A stretch of DNA of 64,000 bases from an uncultured Clostridia bacterium (GCA_944368155.1 CALVWW010000004.1:62001-126000); one strand, 5' to 3'. Positions 7,608 to 16,020 are shown, counted from the stretch's first letter. The notes: generated by a model not told the origin, from the sequence alone. Made by a program: numbers and translations.

Positions 7608-7720
7608 TATAGAAGCGAGTAGAACGAGGAGCGCGTGCGGAAGTCGTGAAGGAGCTTACTTAGAGGTAAGTAACTGAACGAAGCCGTAAGCGCGACAAAG
7701 TTATACGACGCTTATATGAA
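7608..7720 (+). repeat. Element C copy 2
   Basis: About 113 bp, ending 4 bp from the nusG stop codon. It has the core GCGGAAGTCGTGAAGGAG, the CTTAC/GTAAG hairpin and GAAGCCGTAAGCGCGAC, nearly identical to copies 1 and 5. Confidence 0.85.
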
Positions 7721-7723
7721 GTT

Positions 7724-8266
7724 TTAACCTTCAGGGGTTTCAATCTTCTTAATCTGTATATACTCCACTTCCACGTCGGTATTGCGGCCGAAAAGCTCTA
7801 CGTTTACAAGCGCCTTCTGGGCGGTATCGTTCAGCTCCTTAACAGTGCCCTCGAAACCCTCAAGGGGGCCTGCGTCGATGCTCACCCTGTCGCCTACGGC
7901 GAAGTCGGCATTTACAGCCACTTCTTCAAGGCGCATCTTGCGTATCTCCGCCTCCTTCATGGGGATGGGTCTGCCCTGCGGGCCGACAAAACCGGTCACG
8001 CCGCGGGTATTGGTGACCCAATACCACAGCTGGTTGGAATATATCATCTTTATAAAGACATAACAAGGCAACAGCTTGCGCTCAACAAGTTTGCGCTTGC
8101 CGTTTTTCTCCTCGATAGTCGTCTCCATGGGAATCTTCACGTCGAATATCTGCGACTGAAGATTGTTGTTTTCGATAAGCCTTTCAAGGCTGTCCTTCAC
8201 CATGGCCTCGTAGCCCGAATAGGTATGAAGGATATACCAGCAAGGCTGCTGAGCGGTATTCTCCAT
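7724..8266 (-). CDS. nusG: Transcription termination/antitermination factor NusG
   Basis: 180 residues. The N-terminal NGN domain (CWYILHTYSGYEAMVKDSLERLIE, LLPCYVFIKM, TRGVTGFVGPQGRPIPM) binds RNA polymerase; the C-terminal KOW domain (VGDRVSIDAGPLEGFEGTVKELN) contacts Rho or ribosomal protein S10. The gene starts 6 nt after the secE stop, as in the usual rpmG-secE-nusG operon. Its stop is followed within 4 bp by a dispersed element C copy, then 600 bp of repeats before rplK. Confidence 0.97.
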   Translation of the reverse strand: MENTAQQPCWYILHTYSGYEAMVKDSLERLIENNNLQSQIFDVKIPMETTIEEKNGKRKLVERKLLPCYVFIKMIYSNQLWYWVTNTRGVTGFVGPQGRPIPMKEAEIRKMRLEEVAVNADFAVGDRVSIDAGPLEGFEGTVKELNDTAQKALVNVELFGRNTDVEVEYIQIKKIETPEG

Positions 8267-8272
8267 AGATTT

Positions 8273-8506
8273 TTATGCTCCGATGCCGGTGATGAGCCTT
8301 AAAAGAGCCTCAAGGCCGAAATTGATGCCCGTTACCACCACAAGGAATGCAAGAACTACCACCAGAACTACGCCTGTGGACTTTAATACCTTGGGGAATG
8401 TGGGCCAAGTAACTCTTTTGAGCTCAGAGAAAGTCTCCTTGAGTTTTCTGCCCATGCGGACGAAAATATTGGGCTTTTTAACGTCGCCTTTATTTGATGC
8501 TGCCAT
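8273..8506 (-). CDS. secE: Preprotein translocase subunit SecE
   Basis: 77 residues with a single membrane segment (VVLVVVLAFLVVVTGINFGLEAL, residues ~46-68) after the conserved amphipathic segment FSELKRVTWPTFPKVLKST. SecE clamps SecY in the translocon. The lysine-rich N-terminus (KPNIFVRMGRKLKET) faces the cytosol. It lies between rpmG and nusG as in most bacteria, with a GAGG site before the ATG. No tRNA-Trp is seen in the 75-bp gap to rpmG, where many Firmicutes have one. Confidence 0.95.
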   Translation of the reverse strand: MAASNKGDVKKPNIFVRMGRKLKETFSELKRVTWPTFPKVLKSTGVVLVVVLAFLVVVTGINFGLEALLRLITGIGA

Positions 8507-8581
8507 AAAATTAACCTCTTGAATCAGACGCCGGAGCCGGCGCCTTAAGTGCGCAGAAGCCGCGCCGTTAAATGACGGGCC

Positions 8582-8746
8582 TTACTTGGTCTCTTTGTGG
8601 TCGGTGTGCTTTTTGCAGAAGGGGCAGTACTTCGAAATGGTAAGCCTGTCGGGGTCGTTACGCTTATTCTTATAACTGTCGTAATTCCTGTGCTTGCACT
8701 CGGTGCACTCCAAGGTTATTTTGGCTCTCACTGATGCCTTCTTCAT
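8582..8746 (-). CDS. rpmG: 50S ribosomal protein L33, zinc-binding form
   Basis: 54 residues from the ATG at 8746 ([16 protein letters not shown]); an upstream in-frame start would add 27 residues and is rejected because the consensus promoter overlaps that stretch. Two CxxC pairs (CTEC and CPFC) mark the zinc-binding C+ paralogue. L33 is a small 50S protein near the E site. It heads the rpmG-secE-nusG operon, with a GGAG ribosome site. Confidence 0.95.
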   Translation of the reverse strand: MKKASVRAKITLECTECKHRNYDSYKNKRNDPDRLTISKYCPFCKKHTDHKETK

Positions 8747-8798
8747 TGTAGAAAAACTCCGTACAAAAAAATTACACCCCTTCAAGGAATGTGCGAAA

Positions 8799-8827
8799 AT
8801 TTTAGCACATAAAAGGGGCGCTGTCAA
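8799..8827 (-). promoter_or_regulatory. Sigma-A promoter of rpmG-secE-nusG
   Basis: On the minus strand TTGACA, a 17-nt spacer, TAAAAT, about 52 nt above the rpmG start. Confidence 0.9.
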
Positions 8828-8936
8828 TCAAAAAAGGCGGTTTTAAAAAAATTTTGCCCGTTTATTTGACATTTTATATATAATAGTAAAGCATTTGCGG
8901 CGCAGACACAATATATTGTGGAGCTGTGCAGGCAAT

Positions 8937-9476
8937 TTACTTTTCGTATACCTTTCGCGAGAGGATACCTATGTAGGGCAGGTTGCGGTATTTACTTGCA
9001 TAGTCGAGGCCGTAGCCGACTACAAACTCGTCGGGGATATCGAATCCGACATAGTCGGCGGTAATATTTGCCTGCCTGCGCGAAGGTTTATTGAGTATGC
9101 AACACGTCTTTACCGAAAGGGCACCCTCTTTTAAAAGGCGCTCTTTAACAGCCTTTAAAGTGTGGCCGGTATCTATTATATCCTCGGCTATGAGAATATG
9201 CTTGCCCGCGGCCGTAAAATCCTTGGAATATGAAACCCAGACATCTCCCTGAGGGGTAGTTGCATCCTTATAGGACGACGCCTCTATGAAGGAAAGCTCG
9301 AGAGGAATATCTATCGCCCTTATCAAATCGGCGCAGAACACGGCGCCGCCGCGCAATACTCCCATCACAACAAAATCTTTGCCTTCATACTCCCGCGAAA
9401 GCTGCCTGCCCAATTCTGCCACCCTGCTTTTTATCTGCTCTTCGGTGAAAAGTACTCTCTCTATAACTTTATCCAT
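8937..9476 (-). CDS. hpt: Hypoxanthine phosphoribosyltransferase
   Basis: 179 residues, normal for the family. The PRPP-binding loop is ILIAEDIIDTGHTL (residues ~96-109), the purine-binding region DYVGFDIPDEFVVGYGLDYASKYRNLPYIG is near the C-terminus, and VVMGVLRGGAVFCADL forms the N-terminal strand-loop. The enzyme salvages hypoxanthine and guanine to IMP and GMP. The start has a GGGAG site. It follows the secB-like gene by 92 bp and may share its promoter. Confidence 0.95.
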   Translation of the reverse strand: MDKVIERVLFTEEQIKSRVAELGRQLSREYEGKDFVVMGVLRGGAVFCADLIRAIDIPLELSFIEASSYKDATTPQGDVWVSYSKDFTAAGKHILIAEDIIDTGHTLKAVKERLLKEGALSVKTCCILNKPSRRQANITADYVGFDIPDEFVVGYGLDYASKYRNLPYIGILSRKVYEK

Positions 9477-9568
9477 GGTAACTCCCGGCCCGCACGGGGC
9501 AAAATTATTTTAAAATACGGCAGGCGGCATAGCGCGCCGCCCGCCGCAGACCGTTCATCCGGCGGTAA

Positions 9569-10012
9569 TCAGTTGAGTTTGTTCTCTCCGCCGACAGAAA
9601 AAGCGTAAACATCCCTGTCTTCGGGGAAGATGGGGCCGTTGATTACGGGCAGATTAAGCGGCGCAACATAAGCCGAAGCCGTGAGGTTGGTTACCGCCGC
9701 ACGCAGATAGGGGAAGAGCATATTGGTGGCCTCGATGACGAAATCTCTCTCCTGCTCGCCGCCGGAAGCCAAATCTTCCACCTCGAAAGTGCCTACGAGA
9801 GTAACGTTGATATTGAAGGGCTTGGGCTCCGCCTCGGTGCTCTCCACTTTTAAAGAAAGGGCGATGAACATCAGCTTATCGTTATCCTTCACCTTTCTGA
9901 CCTGACGGGAAAACTGCGGTTTGATGTCTAAACGGGCGTTGGGCTCGAGCCTTACCCTGTTCATTTTGAAGGAAAGTTCTTCGGCTCCCACGCCTCTGAA
10001 ATTGATTTTCAT
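9569..10012 (-). CDS. secB: SecB-type protein-export chaperone
   Basis: 147 residues, matching the length and fold signature of SecB (PF02556). The C-terminal half contains the conserved helix and loop LFPYLRAAVTNLTASAYVAPLNLPVING, preceded by beta-strands KLMFIALSLKVEST and FNINVTLVGTFEVED. SecB tetramers hold preproteins unfolded for SecA. SecB is typical of Proteobacteria and sporadic in Clostridia, so this may be a SecB-like general chaperone rather than a true export factor. The ribosome site is GAGGAG. It is followed by hpt. Confidence 0.8.
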   Translation of the reverse strand: MKINFRGVGAEELSFKMNRVRLEPNARLDIKPQFSRQVRKVKDNDKLMFIALSLKVESTEAEPKPFNINVTLVGTFEVEDLASGGEQERDFVIEATNMLFPYLRAAVTNLTASAYVAPLNLPVINGPIFPEDRDVYAFSVGGENKLN

Positions 10013-10058
10013 TGTAAATATCTCCTCAAATCATTTTTTATAGGTGTCAACCATTTAT

Positions 10059-10086
10059 ATTTTAAACCAAAAAGGCCCGGCGGCAA
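10059..10086 (-). promoter_or_regulatory. Probable promoter of secB-hpt
   Basis: On the minus strand TTGCCG, a 16-nt spacer, TAAAAT, about 45 nt above the secB start. The spacer is one nucleotide short, so confidence is moderate. Apart from the promoters I see nothing in 10013-10200. Confidence 0.45.
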
Positions 10087-10200
10087 ACAGATTTGAGGCA
10101 TATTTTTTAAAATTTGGAAATTTTTTATCATCTGCACGCGCGGCAGAGCATTCACAGCCGGCCCCGCCACAAAAAAGCCGACGCATTTTGCGGCAAAGAC

Positions 10201-10229
10201 TTGAAAAACGGCGGCATTTATAATATAAT
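10201..10229 (+). promoter_or_regulatory. Promoter giving a near-leaderless transcript
   Basis: TTGAAA, a 17-nt spacer, TATAAT. The expected transcription start, about 7 nt below the -10 box, falls on the in-frame GTG at 10236. No Shine-Dalgarno site is present before that GTG or the ATG at 10251. Confidence 0.75.
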
Positions 10230-10235
10230 AGGCGC

Positions 10236-12047
10236 GTGAGACCTGTAGATATGGGCAGTTTGCGTAAACTGCTTTTAAAATGTGAAAAACCTTCGCGCTA
10301 TACCGGCGGAGAATACGGCGCCCCGAACCCCGAATGGGGCGCGGGCGGATTCAACTTCTGCATGTGCTTCCCCGACCTGTATGAAGTGGGCATGAGCAAT
10401 CTGGGCATAAAGATTGTTGCGCAGTCGTTTGAAGAGCGCGGCATGTGCGCCGACTTCTGCTTTGCGCCCGCGCACGACTTCGGCAACGGGCTGAAAGAGC
10501 TCGGCGTGCCCCTCTATTCGCTCGCCCTAAAGGCGCCGCTTGCCGACTTCGATATGCTCGGCTTTTCCCTTCAGTATGAACTGAGTTACACAAATGTGCT
10601 GTATATGCTTGAACTTGCGGGCATACCGCTCACGCGCGAAGAGAGAAAGGGCGGAAAGTATCCCCTGATTGCCGCCGGCGGGCCCTGCGCGGTAAACCCC
10701 GAGCCGCTTGCCGACTTCTTCGACATATTTTTTATAGGCGACGGCGAGAGCGTCGACGCCGACGTCGCGGAAATTTTTGTGCAATGCGGCGGAGCAACGG
10801 AACAGTTTTATAGTAAAATAAGCAAACTCGACGGCGTATATGTACCGGCGCTCACCGCGCCCGAATACGACGCTCAGGGCAGGCTGTGCGCATTCGCCGG
10901 CGTAAGCAGGGTAAAAAGATCGCTTATAGAAGAGCTTGATTCGGCCATATTCCCCACCCGAATAGCCGTTGCCAACTGTGAGAGCGTACACGACAGGGCT
11001 GTTCTGGAGGTTATGCGGGGTTGTTACCGCGGGTGCAGGTTCTGCCAGGCCGGCTTTATCTACCGCCCCGTGCGCAAGCGCTCTGTAAGCACGCTCACGG
11101 AGCAGGCCTGCGCGCTGATTGCAAATACCGGCTTCGGCGAAGTCAGCCTGAATTCCCTCTCCACGGGCGACTACGGAAGGCTTCCCGAGCTTTTAAAGAG
11201 CCTTAAAGGCGCGCTTCCGCCCGAGATAACCCTCGCCCTGCCTTCGCTGAGAGTGGACAGCTTCGAAGGGGAATTTGCCCGCGACTCGCGCAAGACATCG
11301 CTGACGTTTGCGCCCGAGGCCGGCACGCAGCGGCTGCGCGACGTAATAAACAAGGATATAACCGAGGAAGAGATATTGCGCGCGGCCGAAAACGCATTCA
11401 ACGCGGGATATTCGGCGGTGAAACTGTATTTTATGATAGGCCTGCCGACGGAAACCGATGAAGATTTGCAGGGAATCTGCGATATATGCGATAAAATACG
11501 CGCAATTTACGGACGGCAAAAGAGGGCGAAGGCGCTGAGAATTTCCGTCTCCGCAGCAACATTCGTTCCAAAGCCGTTCACCCCCTTCCAATGGGAGAGG
11601 CAGATAGGCGAGGAAGAAGTGAAATATAAGCAGAACTACCTCATAAAGCACCTGCCGCGCGGCGTAAAGTTCAGCTGGAGCGCATACTATCCGTCCCTGC
11701 TGGAGGCAGTACTGGCGCGCGGCGACAGAAGCCTTGGGGAAGTGGTGCTCGCCGCCTATAAAAACGGCTGCACGTTCGACGGCTGGGACAACCTGTTCAA
11801 CGAGCAAGGATGGAAAAAAGCCTTCAATGATTGCGGCATACATGCAGAGCAATTTGTTCAGGAAAGAGCTGAAGACGAGCTTTTGCCCTGGGACTTTATA
11901 GACATGATGATAGACAAAAAGTTTTTGCTCTCCGAACGGGAAAAGGCGCTTGCGGGAAAAGTTACCGGGAGCTGTCTTTCCGGCTGCAAGGCGTGCGGCA
12001 TACAGAAACACTGCCCTGCCGCAAGGGGTGAATATGATTGCGTTTAA
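10236..12047 (+). CDS. TIGR03960 family B12-binding-like radical SAM protein
   Basis: 603 residues from the GTG at 10236; ATG 10251 (MGSLRKLLLKCEKPSRYTGG) matches the family N-terminus and is the alternative. The GTG sits at the predicted transcription start, so translation is probably leaderless. Domains: an N-terminal cobalamin-binding-like domain (FCMCFPDLYEVGMSNLG, GFSLQYELSYTNVLYML), a radical SAM core with CYRGCRFC (residues ~263-270) and LTFAPEAGTQRLRDVINK, and a C-terminal Cys cluster (CLSGCKACGIQKHC). The molecular role is unknown. The family is almost always followed by a DUF2344 protein and RNase G, as here, suggesting an RNA or ribosome-linked function. Confidence 0.93.
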   Translation: MRPVDMGSLRKLLLKCEKPSRYTGGEYGAPNPEWGAGGFNFCMCFPDLYEVGMSNLGIKIVAQSFEERGMCADFCFAPAHDFGNGLKELGVPLYSLALKAPLADFDMLGFSLQYELSYTNVLYMLELAGIPLTREERKGGKYPLIAAGGPCAVNPEPLADFFDIFFIGDGESVDADVAEIFVQCGGATEQFYSKISKLDGVYVPALTAPEYDAQGRLCAFAGVSRVKRSLIEELDSAIFPTRIAVANCESVHDRAVLEVMRGCYRGCRFCQAGFIYRPVRKRSVSTLTEQACALIANTGFGEVSLNSLSTGDYGRLPELLKSLKGALPPEITLALPSLRVDSFEGEFARDSRKTSLTFAPEAGTQRLRDVINKDITEEEILRAAENAFNAGYSAVKLYFMIGLPTETDEDLQGICDICDKIRAIYGRQKRAKALRISVSAATFVPKPFTPFQWERQIGEEEVKYKQNYLIKHLPRGVKFSWSAYYPSLLEAVLARGDRSLGEVVLAAYKNGCTFDGWDNLFNEQGWKKAFNDCGIHAEQFVQERAEDELLPWDFIDMMIDKKFLLSEREKALAGKVTGSCLSGCKACGIQKHCPAARGEYDCV

Positions 12048-12624
12048 ATACACCAAGACCGACGGCGCGGAATACATTTCGCACCTCGACCTTTTAAGGC
12101 ACATAGACCGCACTTTAAGGCGCGCCGGCATAGAGGTGGAATACAGCCAGGGCTTCCACAGGCACCCGAGAATTTTTATGGGCAACCCGCTTGCCCTCGG
12201 CGTGCGCTCCATAAGCGAATTCTGCGCCGTAGATACAAAATTCGACGGCGACTTTATGTGTGAATTCAACTCCCGCTCGCCGGACGGGGTTAAGTGCCTT
12301 GCGGCAAAGATTACGGATATAAACCCCAACTTCGCCGAGAGCATTACTGCCTGCAGTTATGAAACTGAGGGCATAAACGCCTTCGACCCCGGGCTTGTCC
12401 TTGAGCGGGAAAAGATAATCATAACCGACCTGCGCGGACGCACGGTAGATATCCGTCCGAGGATATGCGCCGTTGAATGGCAGAATAAAAAACTTAATTT
12501 TACTCTGCACTGCGGAGAAAACAACCTGCGCCCCGACCTGTTCTGCAACTTTTTATCTGATGCGTTCGGCGGCGAGGCGGCATACATACTCAAGACCGGG
12601 AGTTTCGGCGACGGGGTATTTTAA
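12034..12624 (+). CDS. TIGR03936/DUF2344 family protein
   Basis: 196 residues from the ATG at 12034, which overlaps the end of the radical SAM gene by 14 nt and follows AAGGGG. The family signature is clear: YISHLDLLRHIDRTLRRAGIEVEYSQGFHRHPRI and GNPLALGVRSISEF. In many genomes this domain is fused to the preceding radical SAM protein, so the two act together. The function is unknown. An alternative longer start inside the upstream gene has no ribosome site. Confidence 0.92.
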   Translation: MIAFKYTKTDGAEYISHLDLLRHIDRTLRRAGIEVEYSQGFHRHPRIFMGNPLALGVRSISEFCAVDTKFDGDFMCEFNSRSPDGVKCLAAKITDINPNFAESITACSYETEGINAFDPGLVLEREKIIITDLRGRTVDIRPRICAVEWQNKKLNFTLHCGENNLRPDLFCNFLSDAFGGEAAYILKTGSFGDGVF

Positions 12625-12687
12625 AATAAAAATTAAAATTCTATAATATCTGATATGCGGGCGGAAAAACCCGCATCCCGATGAACA

Positions 12688-14157
12688 ATGGCTAAAAAGA
12701 CTATATATTTCAACAAAATGTGCGGAATATGGGTGACGGCGGTCACCGAAGACGGAAAACTTATCGACTGCCACTTCTCCGCAGACGACGGAGCGCCCGC
12801 TGTCGGAGATATCTACAAGGGCAGGATAGTTAATATACTCGAGGGCATGCAGGCGGCTTTTGTTGACTGCGGACTGGAACGCAACTGCTACCTCTCTGCC
12901 GAGGACCTTGCATACGGCAACAGCAAGGGACTTTCCGCCCTTAAGGAGGGCGACGAAGTGATGGTGCAGATTGTGAAAACGCCCTGCGGCAAGAAGGGTG
13001 CAAAGGTGAGCCAGAAGCTCTCTTTTGTCGGCAAGGCGCTGATATATCTGCCCGACACCGATTTTGTGGGGATTTCGCACCGCATAGAGGACGACGAACT
13101 GCGCGAAAGCCTTATATTTGCGGCAAAACGCGCAAAAAGAAAGAATGAGGGGCTTGTAATACGCAACTCCGCCCCGTTCTGCAGGTATGAACAGATTTCG
13201 GCCGAGCTTGCATTCTTGCGCAAGATATACGAGCGGACGGCCGCAGCTTACAGGCGGGCGAAGACGGGAACGCAGATTTTTGCCGACTTCTCCATGCCCG
13301 TACGCGTTATGCGCGACTTTAATGAATATGACGTCGAAAAGATAGTTATAGGCAATACCGGCCAGTTTGACCAAATCGAAGAGTTGCTTAAAATTATGCC
13401 GGGCGGCAAAAAGATTAAACTTGAACTTTATTCCGGCGGACGCGATATGTTTGAGCAAGCCGGTATTCTTTCGCAGATAGAGGAGGCGAGTTCGCCGCGC
13501 GTGGAGCTTGAGGGCGGCGCATACCTTGTGATAGAGCGCACCGAGGCGCTCACGTCTATCGACGTAAACACAGGAAGATTCACAGGCGGCGACAGTCTTG
13601 AATACACAGTATATCAGACCAACCTTGCCGCCGCACGCGAGATAGCAAGGCAGGTTGCATTGAGAAACATCGGCGGGCTGTTCGTGTGCGACTTTATCGA
13701 CATGGCCGAGCACCCGCACAGGAGGGCCATCTGCGACGAGCTCGAAAAGGCGCTGAAAGCTGACAGGGCGCCCTATAAGGTATTGCCTATGTCTGACTTC
13801 GGTCTGGTTGAATTCACGCGCAAGCGCACTGGGGCCGAGCTCAATTCTTTTGTGCTCAAATCTTGCCCGGTATGCGGCTACGGCGAAGACTATTCAGATA
13901 ATTTTTATGCCATGCTTGTCGCCGCGGGTGCAATGAAGGTCTTAGACGGGGGCGCGGCCGCCTGCGTGGTCGAACTCAGACCCGAAGCCGCAGAGGCGCT
14001 TAAAAAAATGCGCGCTCCGTTTGAGGATATACAGAGCAAATTCCCCTCCGCGCGCGTATATCTCAAATCCGACGGCGCCAAGAAGGGGCGCGAGATTTTT
14101 TGCCGCGGGGAAAAGGCAGATTTTGCCATATCAAATGACCTGATTGAGCTGTTATAA
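12688..14157 (+). CDS. rng: Ribonuclease G/E family endoribonuclease
   Basis: 489 residues, RNase G size. The N-terminal S1 RNA-binding domain (GDIYKGRIVNILEGMQAAFVDCG) is followed by the 5'-sensor/RNase H-like region and the DNase I-like catalytic site with Mg-binding aspartates in TSIDVNTGRFTGG and VCDFIDM, then the Zn-link CPVCGYG. It cleaves single-stranded RNA and matures rRNA. No clear ribosome site precedes the ATG; a 4-codon frame (12681-12695) starts 7 nt earlier and overlaps the start, and a small GCGGG/CCCGC hairpin lies just above. A 14-18-bp GC terminator follows the stop. Confidence 0.95.
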   Translation: MAKKTIYFNKMCGIWVTAVTEDGKLIDCHFSADDGAPAVGDIYKGRIVNILEGMQAAFVDCGLERNCYLSAEDLAYGNSKGLSALKEGDEVMVQIVKTPCGKKGAKVSQKLSFVGKALIYLPDTDFVGISHRIEDDELRESLIFAAKRAKRKNEGLVIRNSAPFCRYEQISAELAFLRKIYERTAAAYRRAKTGTQIFADFSMPVRVMRDFNEYDVEKIVIGNTGQFDQIEELLKIMPGGKKIKLELYSGGRDMFEQAGILSQIEEASSPRVELEGGAYLVIERTEALTSIDVNTGRFTGGDSLEYTVYQTNLAAAREIARQVALRNIGGLFVCDFIDMAEHPHRRAICDELEKALKADRAPYKVLPMSDFGLVEFTRKRTGAELNSFVLKSCPVCGYGEDYSDNFYAMLVAAGAMKVLDGGAAACVVELRPEAAEALKKMRAPFEDIQSKFPSARVYLKSDGAKKGREIFCRGEKADFAISNDLIELL

Positions 14158-14171
14158 TTATCAAATACAGA

Positions 14172-14218
14172 GCGCGGAAGGCGCGGCGGAATTTTACCGC
14201 CGCGCCTTCCGCGCCTTT
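14172..14218 (+). terminator. rng terminator
   Basis: An 18-bp stem starting GCGCGGAAGGCGCGGCGG, 7-nt loop, then CTTTT, 14 bp past the stop of rng. Confidence 0.85.
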
Positions 14219-14260
14219 TGAATGAGATTATATGCGGCATATCACCGCGTCAATTAAAAA

Positions 14261-14698
14261 TCAGAGATATTTTTTAAGCTTGCGTTCGAACCCCTCTTCG
14301 AGAGCAATCAGGTTTTCAAGCAGCTCCCTTATCTCCCCGTCCATTTCGCCCGCGTCGGTGAGCGTGGTTTTGAGGCTGGTAATTCCCGTCACCGTGCCCT
14401 TTATCATCATCTGGGCTATATGCTGGGAAGAGTTATCGGCCGCAGTGTTCATCTTTATTGCCGACCACATCATAGCCTTCTTTATGGGGTTCGGCTCCTT
14501 TATCTCCATATTGAATTTTTGCGCAAGCCCCGCCGCCCTGCCGGCAATCTGTTCGTACTCCTCATGCTCGCGCATGACCTCCTCTTTTATGCCCACGTCG
14601 TCTATCTCGGGCAGAATATCGGAAATAGACTGCAATGCAAGCTGGGCGTTGCGGTAAATTTCGGCGAGCACCTCGCTGTCGCTCTTACTCTTTTCCAT
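14261..14698 (-). CDS. Conserved alpha-helical Clostridia protein (ferritin-like four-helix type)
   Basis: 145 residues, almost entirely helical and highly charged. The pattern LAEIYRNAQLALQSISDILPEI ... EYEQIAGRAAGLAQ ... NTAADNSSQHIAQMMIKGTVTGI ... NLIALEEGFERKLKKYL matches a small family widespread in Clostridia that looks like an antiparallel four-helix bundle. No metal-ligand pattern is clear, so a ferritin function is not claimed. It is a single gene on the minus strand with a GGAGG site, inserted with its neighbours between rng and rplU. Confidence 0.6.
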   Translation of the reverse strand: MEKSKSDSEVLAEIYRNAQLALQSISDILPEIDDVGIKEEVMREHEEYEQIAGRAAGLAQKFNMEIKEPNPIKKAMMWSAIKMNTAADNSSQHIAQMMIKGTVTGITSLKTTLTDAGEMDGEIRELLENLIALEEGFERKLKKYL

Positions 14699-14823
14699 AC
14701 GTCCTCCTTTTTATCAGTATGAGCAGGACGCGGAAAAAATAATCAACAAAAGTAATCTGAAAACTATAATCTGCCGCCGCGCCTTTAAAAAGTGCGGCGG
14801 CAGATTATAAATATCCGGAATAA

Positions 14824-15486
14824 TTATTCCCACTCAAAATTTTCCCTTCCTGCACCGACTTCGAAGTGGTATTTTGCTATGCCGAGGTCTGTTTTCGTAT
14901 AGAACCCCCCTCCCGATTTGGCGCGCACGCCGCGGCCGTTTAAAATAAACTTGAATTTCTGCTGATTCATTGCAGTGGGAGCAAGCAACGCCGCCTCTAC
15001 TCCCCTTAAAAACCACTCGGGAGCGTTCTGCGCTTCGCTGACCTGCGCGGCCGGCTTGCTCTTATGCGCGGCTCCGTCCGTAGCTCCGTAGCCTATGGCC
15101 AGCACACAGACGAGTTTTTCGCCCTTGCCGACGGAAAACGCCGATTTTACTTTTTTATAGGTGAGCGCCACCCAGCAGGTATTCAGCCCGAGGGTCTGGG
15201 CAAACAGCGCCAGCCTTTCGCCGAAATAGCCTGTGCGCTCCTGTAAATCGTCCGTTTTTTTACCGACGAGCGCGACATAATTCTTCACTCCCGAGAACTT
15301 GCCGTAATGCGCCATCATTCCGCCGAATGCTCTCTCTTCGTCCGTGACGAGCTGAAAATTCAAATTGCCCTCCGCGTTGCAGGCAGCTATCTCACTCCGC
15401 AGTTTTTCGCACAAATCTGCGGCTATAGGTTTATCGAGATAACTGCGCACCGAGTGCCTTTTTTGCATTGCTTCGATGATATCCAT
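14824..15486 (-). CDS. Nitroreductase family protein (TM1586 type)
   Basis: 220 residues. MQKRHSVRSYLDKPI at the N-terminus is the FMN-binding signature; FGERLALFAQTLGLNTCWVALTY and LAPTAMNQQKFKFIL are typical of the nitroreductase half that packs on FMN. The family reduces nitro-compounds or quinones, or dehalogenates, using NAD(P)H; the physiological substrate is unknown. A MarR-type regulator is transcribed in the same direction 88 bp upstream and may control it. The GAGGAG site fits the ATG. Confidence 0.88.
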   Translation of the reverse strand: MDIIEAMQKRHSVRSYLDKPIAADLCEKLRSEIAACNAEGNLNFQLVTDEERAFGGMMAHYGKFSGVKNYVALVGKKTDDLQERTGYFGERLALFAQTLGLNTCWVALTYKKVKSAFSVGKGEKLVCVLAIGYGATDGAAHKSKPAAQVSEAQNAPEWFLRGVEAALLAPTAMNQQKFKFILNGRGVRAKSGGGFYTKTDLGIAKYHFEVGAGRENFEWE

Positions 15487-15574
15487 GGATGAATTCTCCT
15501 CACATATTGATTTTAAGCTTTAAAAATAATTAACGGCATTGTATATTTTATTTAAATACCGACTGCCCGCCTTT

Positions 15575-15985
15575 TCAACCGAACAATTTTTTGGCTGTCG
15601 CTATAAAGCGGGCAGCCTCTTCAGGTTCAAGCTTTCTGAGCGCAGTTTCCGCAAAGGAATATACCTTATATTCACGTTCTTCGAGCACCTTCAGCCCCTG
15701 CTGAGTGAGGCTGAGCGCTACTTTTCGCCCGTCGCCCTGCACCTTAGCATACTGCAAATATTTTTTCCCCGCGAGCGCTTTGATGAGAGCGGCCACCCGC
15801 GCCGTCGAGACGTTCATCTTTACTGCAAGTTCGCCGGCAAGCATCGGCGAAATATTGTCGCGCAGTATTCTGAGCGCTACAAACTCGCCCCTGTACCCGG
15901 ATTCTATCAGCTCTATCGCCTGCTGCCCGCCCTTGCCGGCAAGCGACATACAAAGCTCTTTAGCCATCAGGTAATAATCATGCAT
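15575..15985 (-). CDS. MarR family transcriptional regulator
   Basis: 136 residues. The winged-helix core is ISPMLAGELAVKMNVSTARVAALIKALAGKKYLQYAKVQGDGRKVALSLTQQGLKVLEE, a standard MarR DNA-binding domain with the wing DGRKVALSLT. Start ATG 15985 has GAGGGG 7 nt before it. The gene has a consensus promoter with a CTAA-CACTA-TTAG palindrome just below the -10 box, probably its own operator. It probably represses itself and the nitroreductase downstream. Confidence 0.88.
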   Translation of the reverse strand: MHDYYLMAKELCMSLAGKGGQQAIELIESGYRGEFVALRILRDNISPMLAGELAVKMNVSTARVAALIKALAGKKYLQYAKVQGDGRKVALSLTQQGLKVLEEREYKVYSFAETALRKLEPEEAARFIATAKKLFG

Positions 15986-16003
15986 GCCGGCCCCCTCAAA
16001 TAT

Positions 16004-16016
16004 CTAATAGTGTTAG
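16004..16016. promoter_or_regulatory. Candidate MarR operator
   Basis: CTAA-TAGTG-TTAG inverted repeat directly below the -10 box of the marR-like gene, in the usual place for autorepression. Confidence 0.5.
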
Positions 16017-16020
16017 TTAT

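Noticed and set aside
8507-8581. tRNA-Trp between secE and rpmG
   Set aside because: The 75-bp gap does not fold as a cloverleaf and lacks the T-arm consensus; no tRNA was recognised anywhere in the window.
11193-12344. 383-codon minus-strand frame under the radical SAM gene
   Set aside because: Shadow of the TIGR03960/DUF2344 genes; low-complexity composition driven by their codon use.
12553-13719. Long open frame on the minus strand opposite rng
   Set aside because: It lies fully under the well-supported RNase G gene, has no family features or ribosome site, and follows the codon bias of the plus-strand gene.
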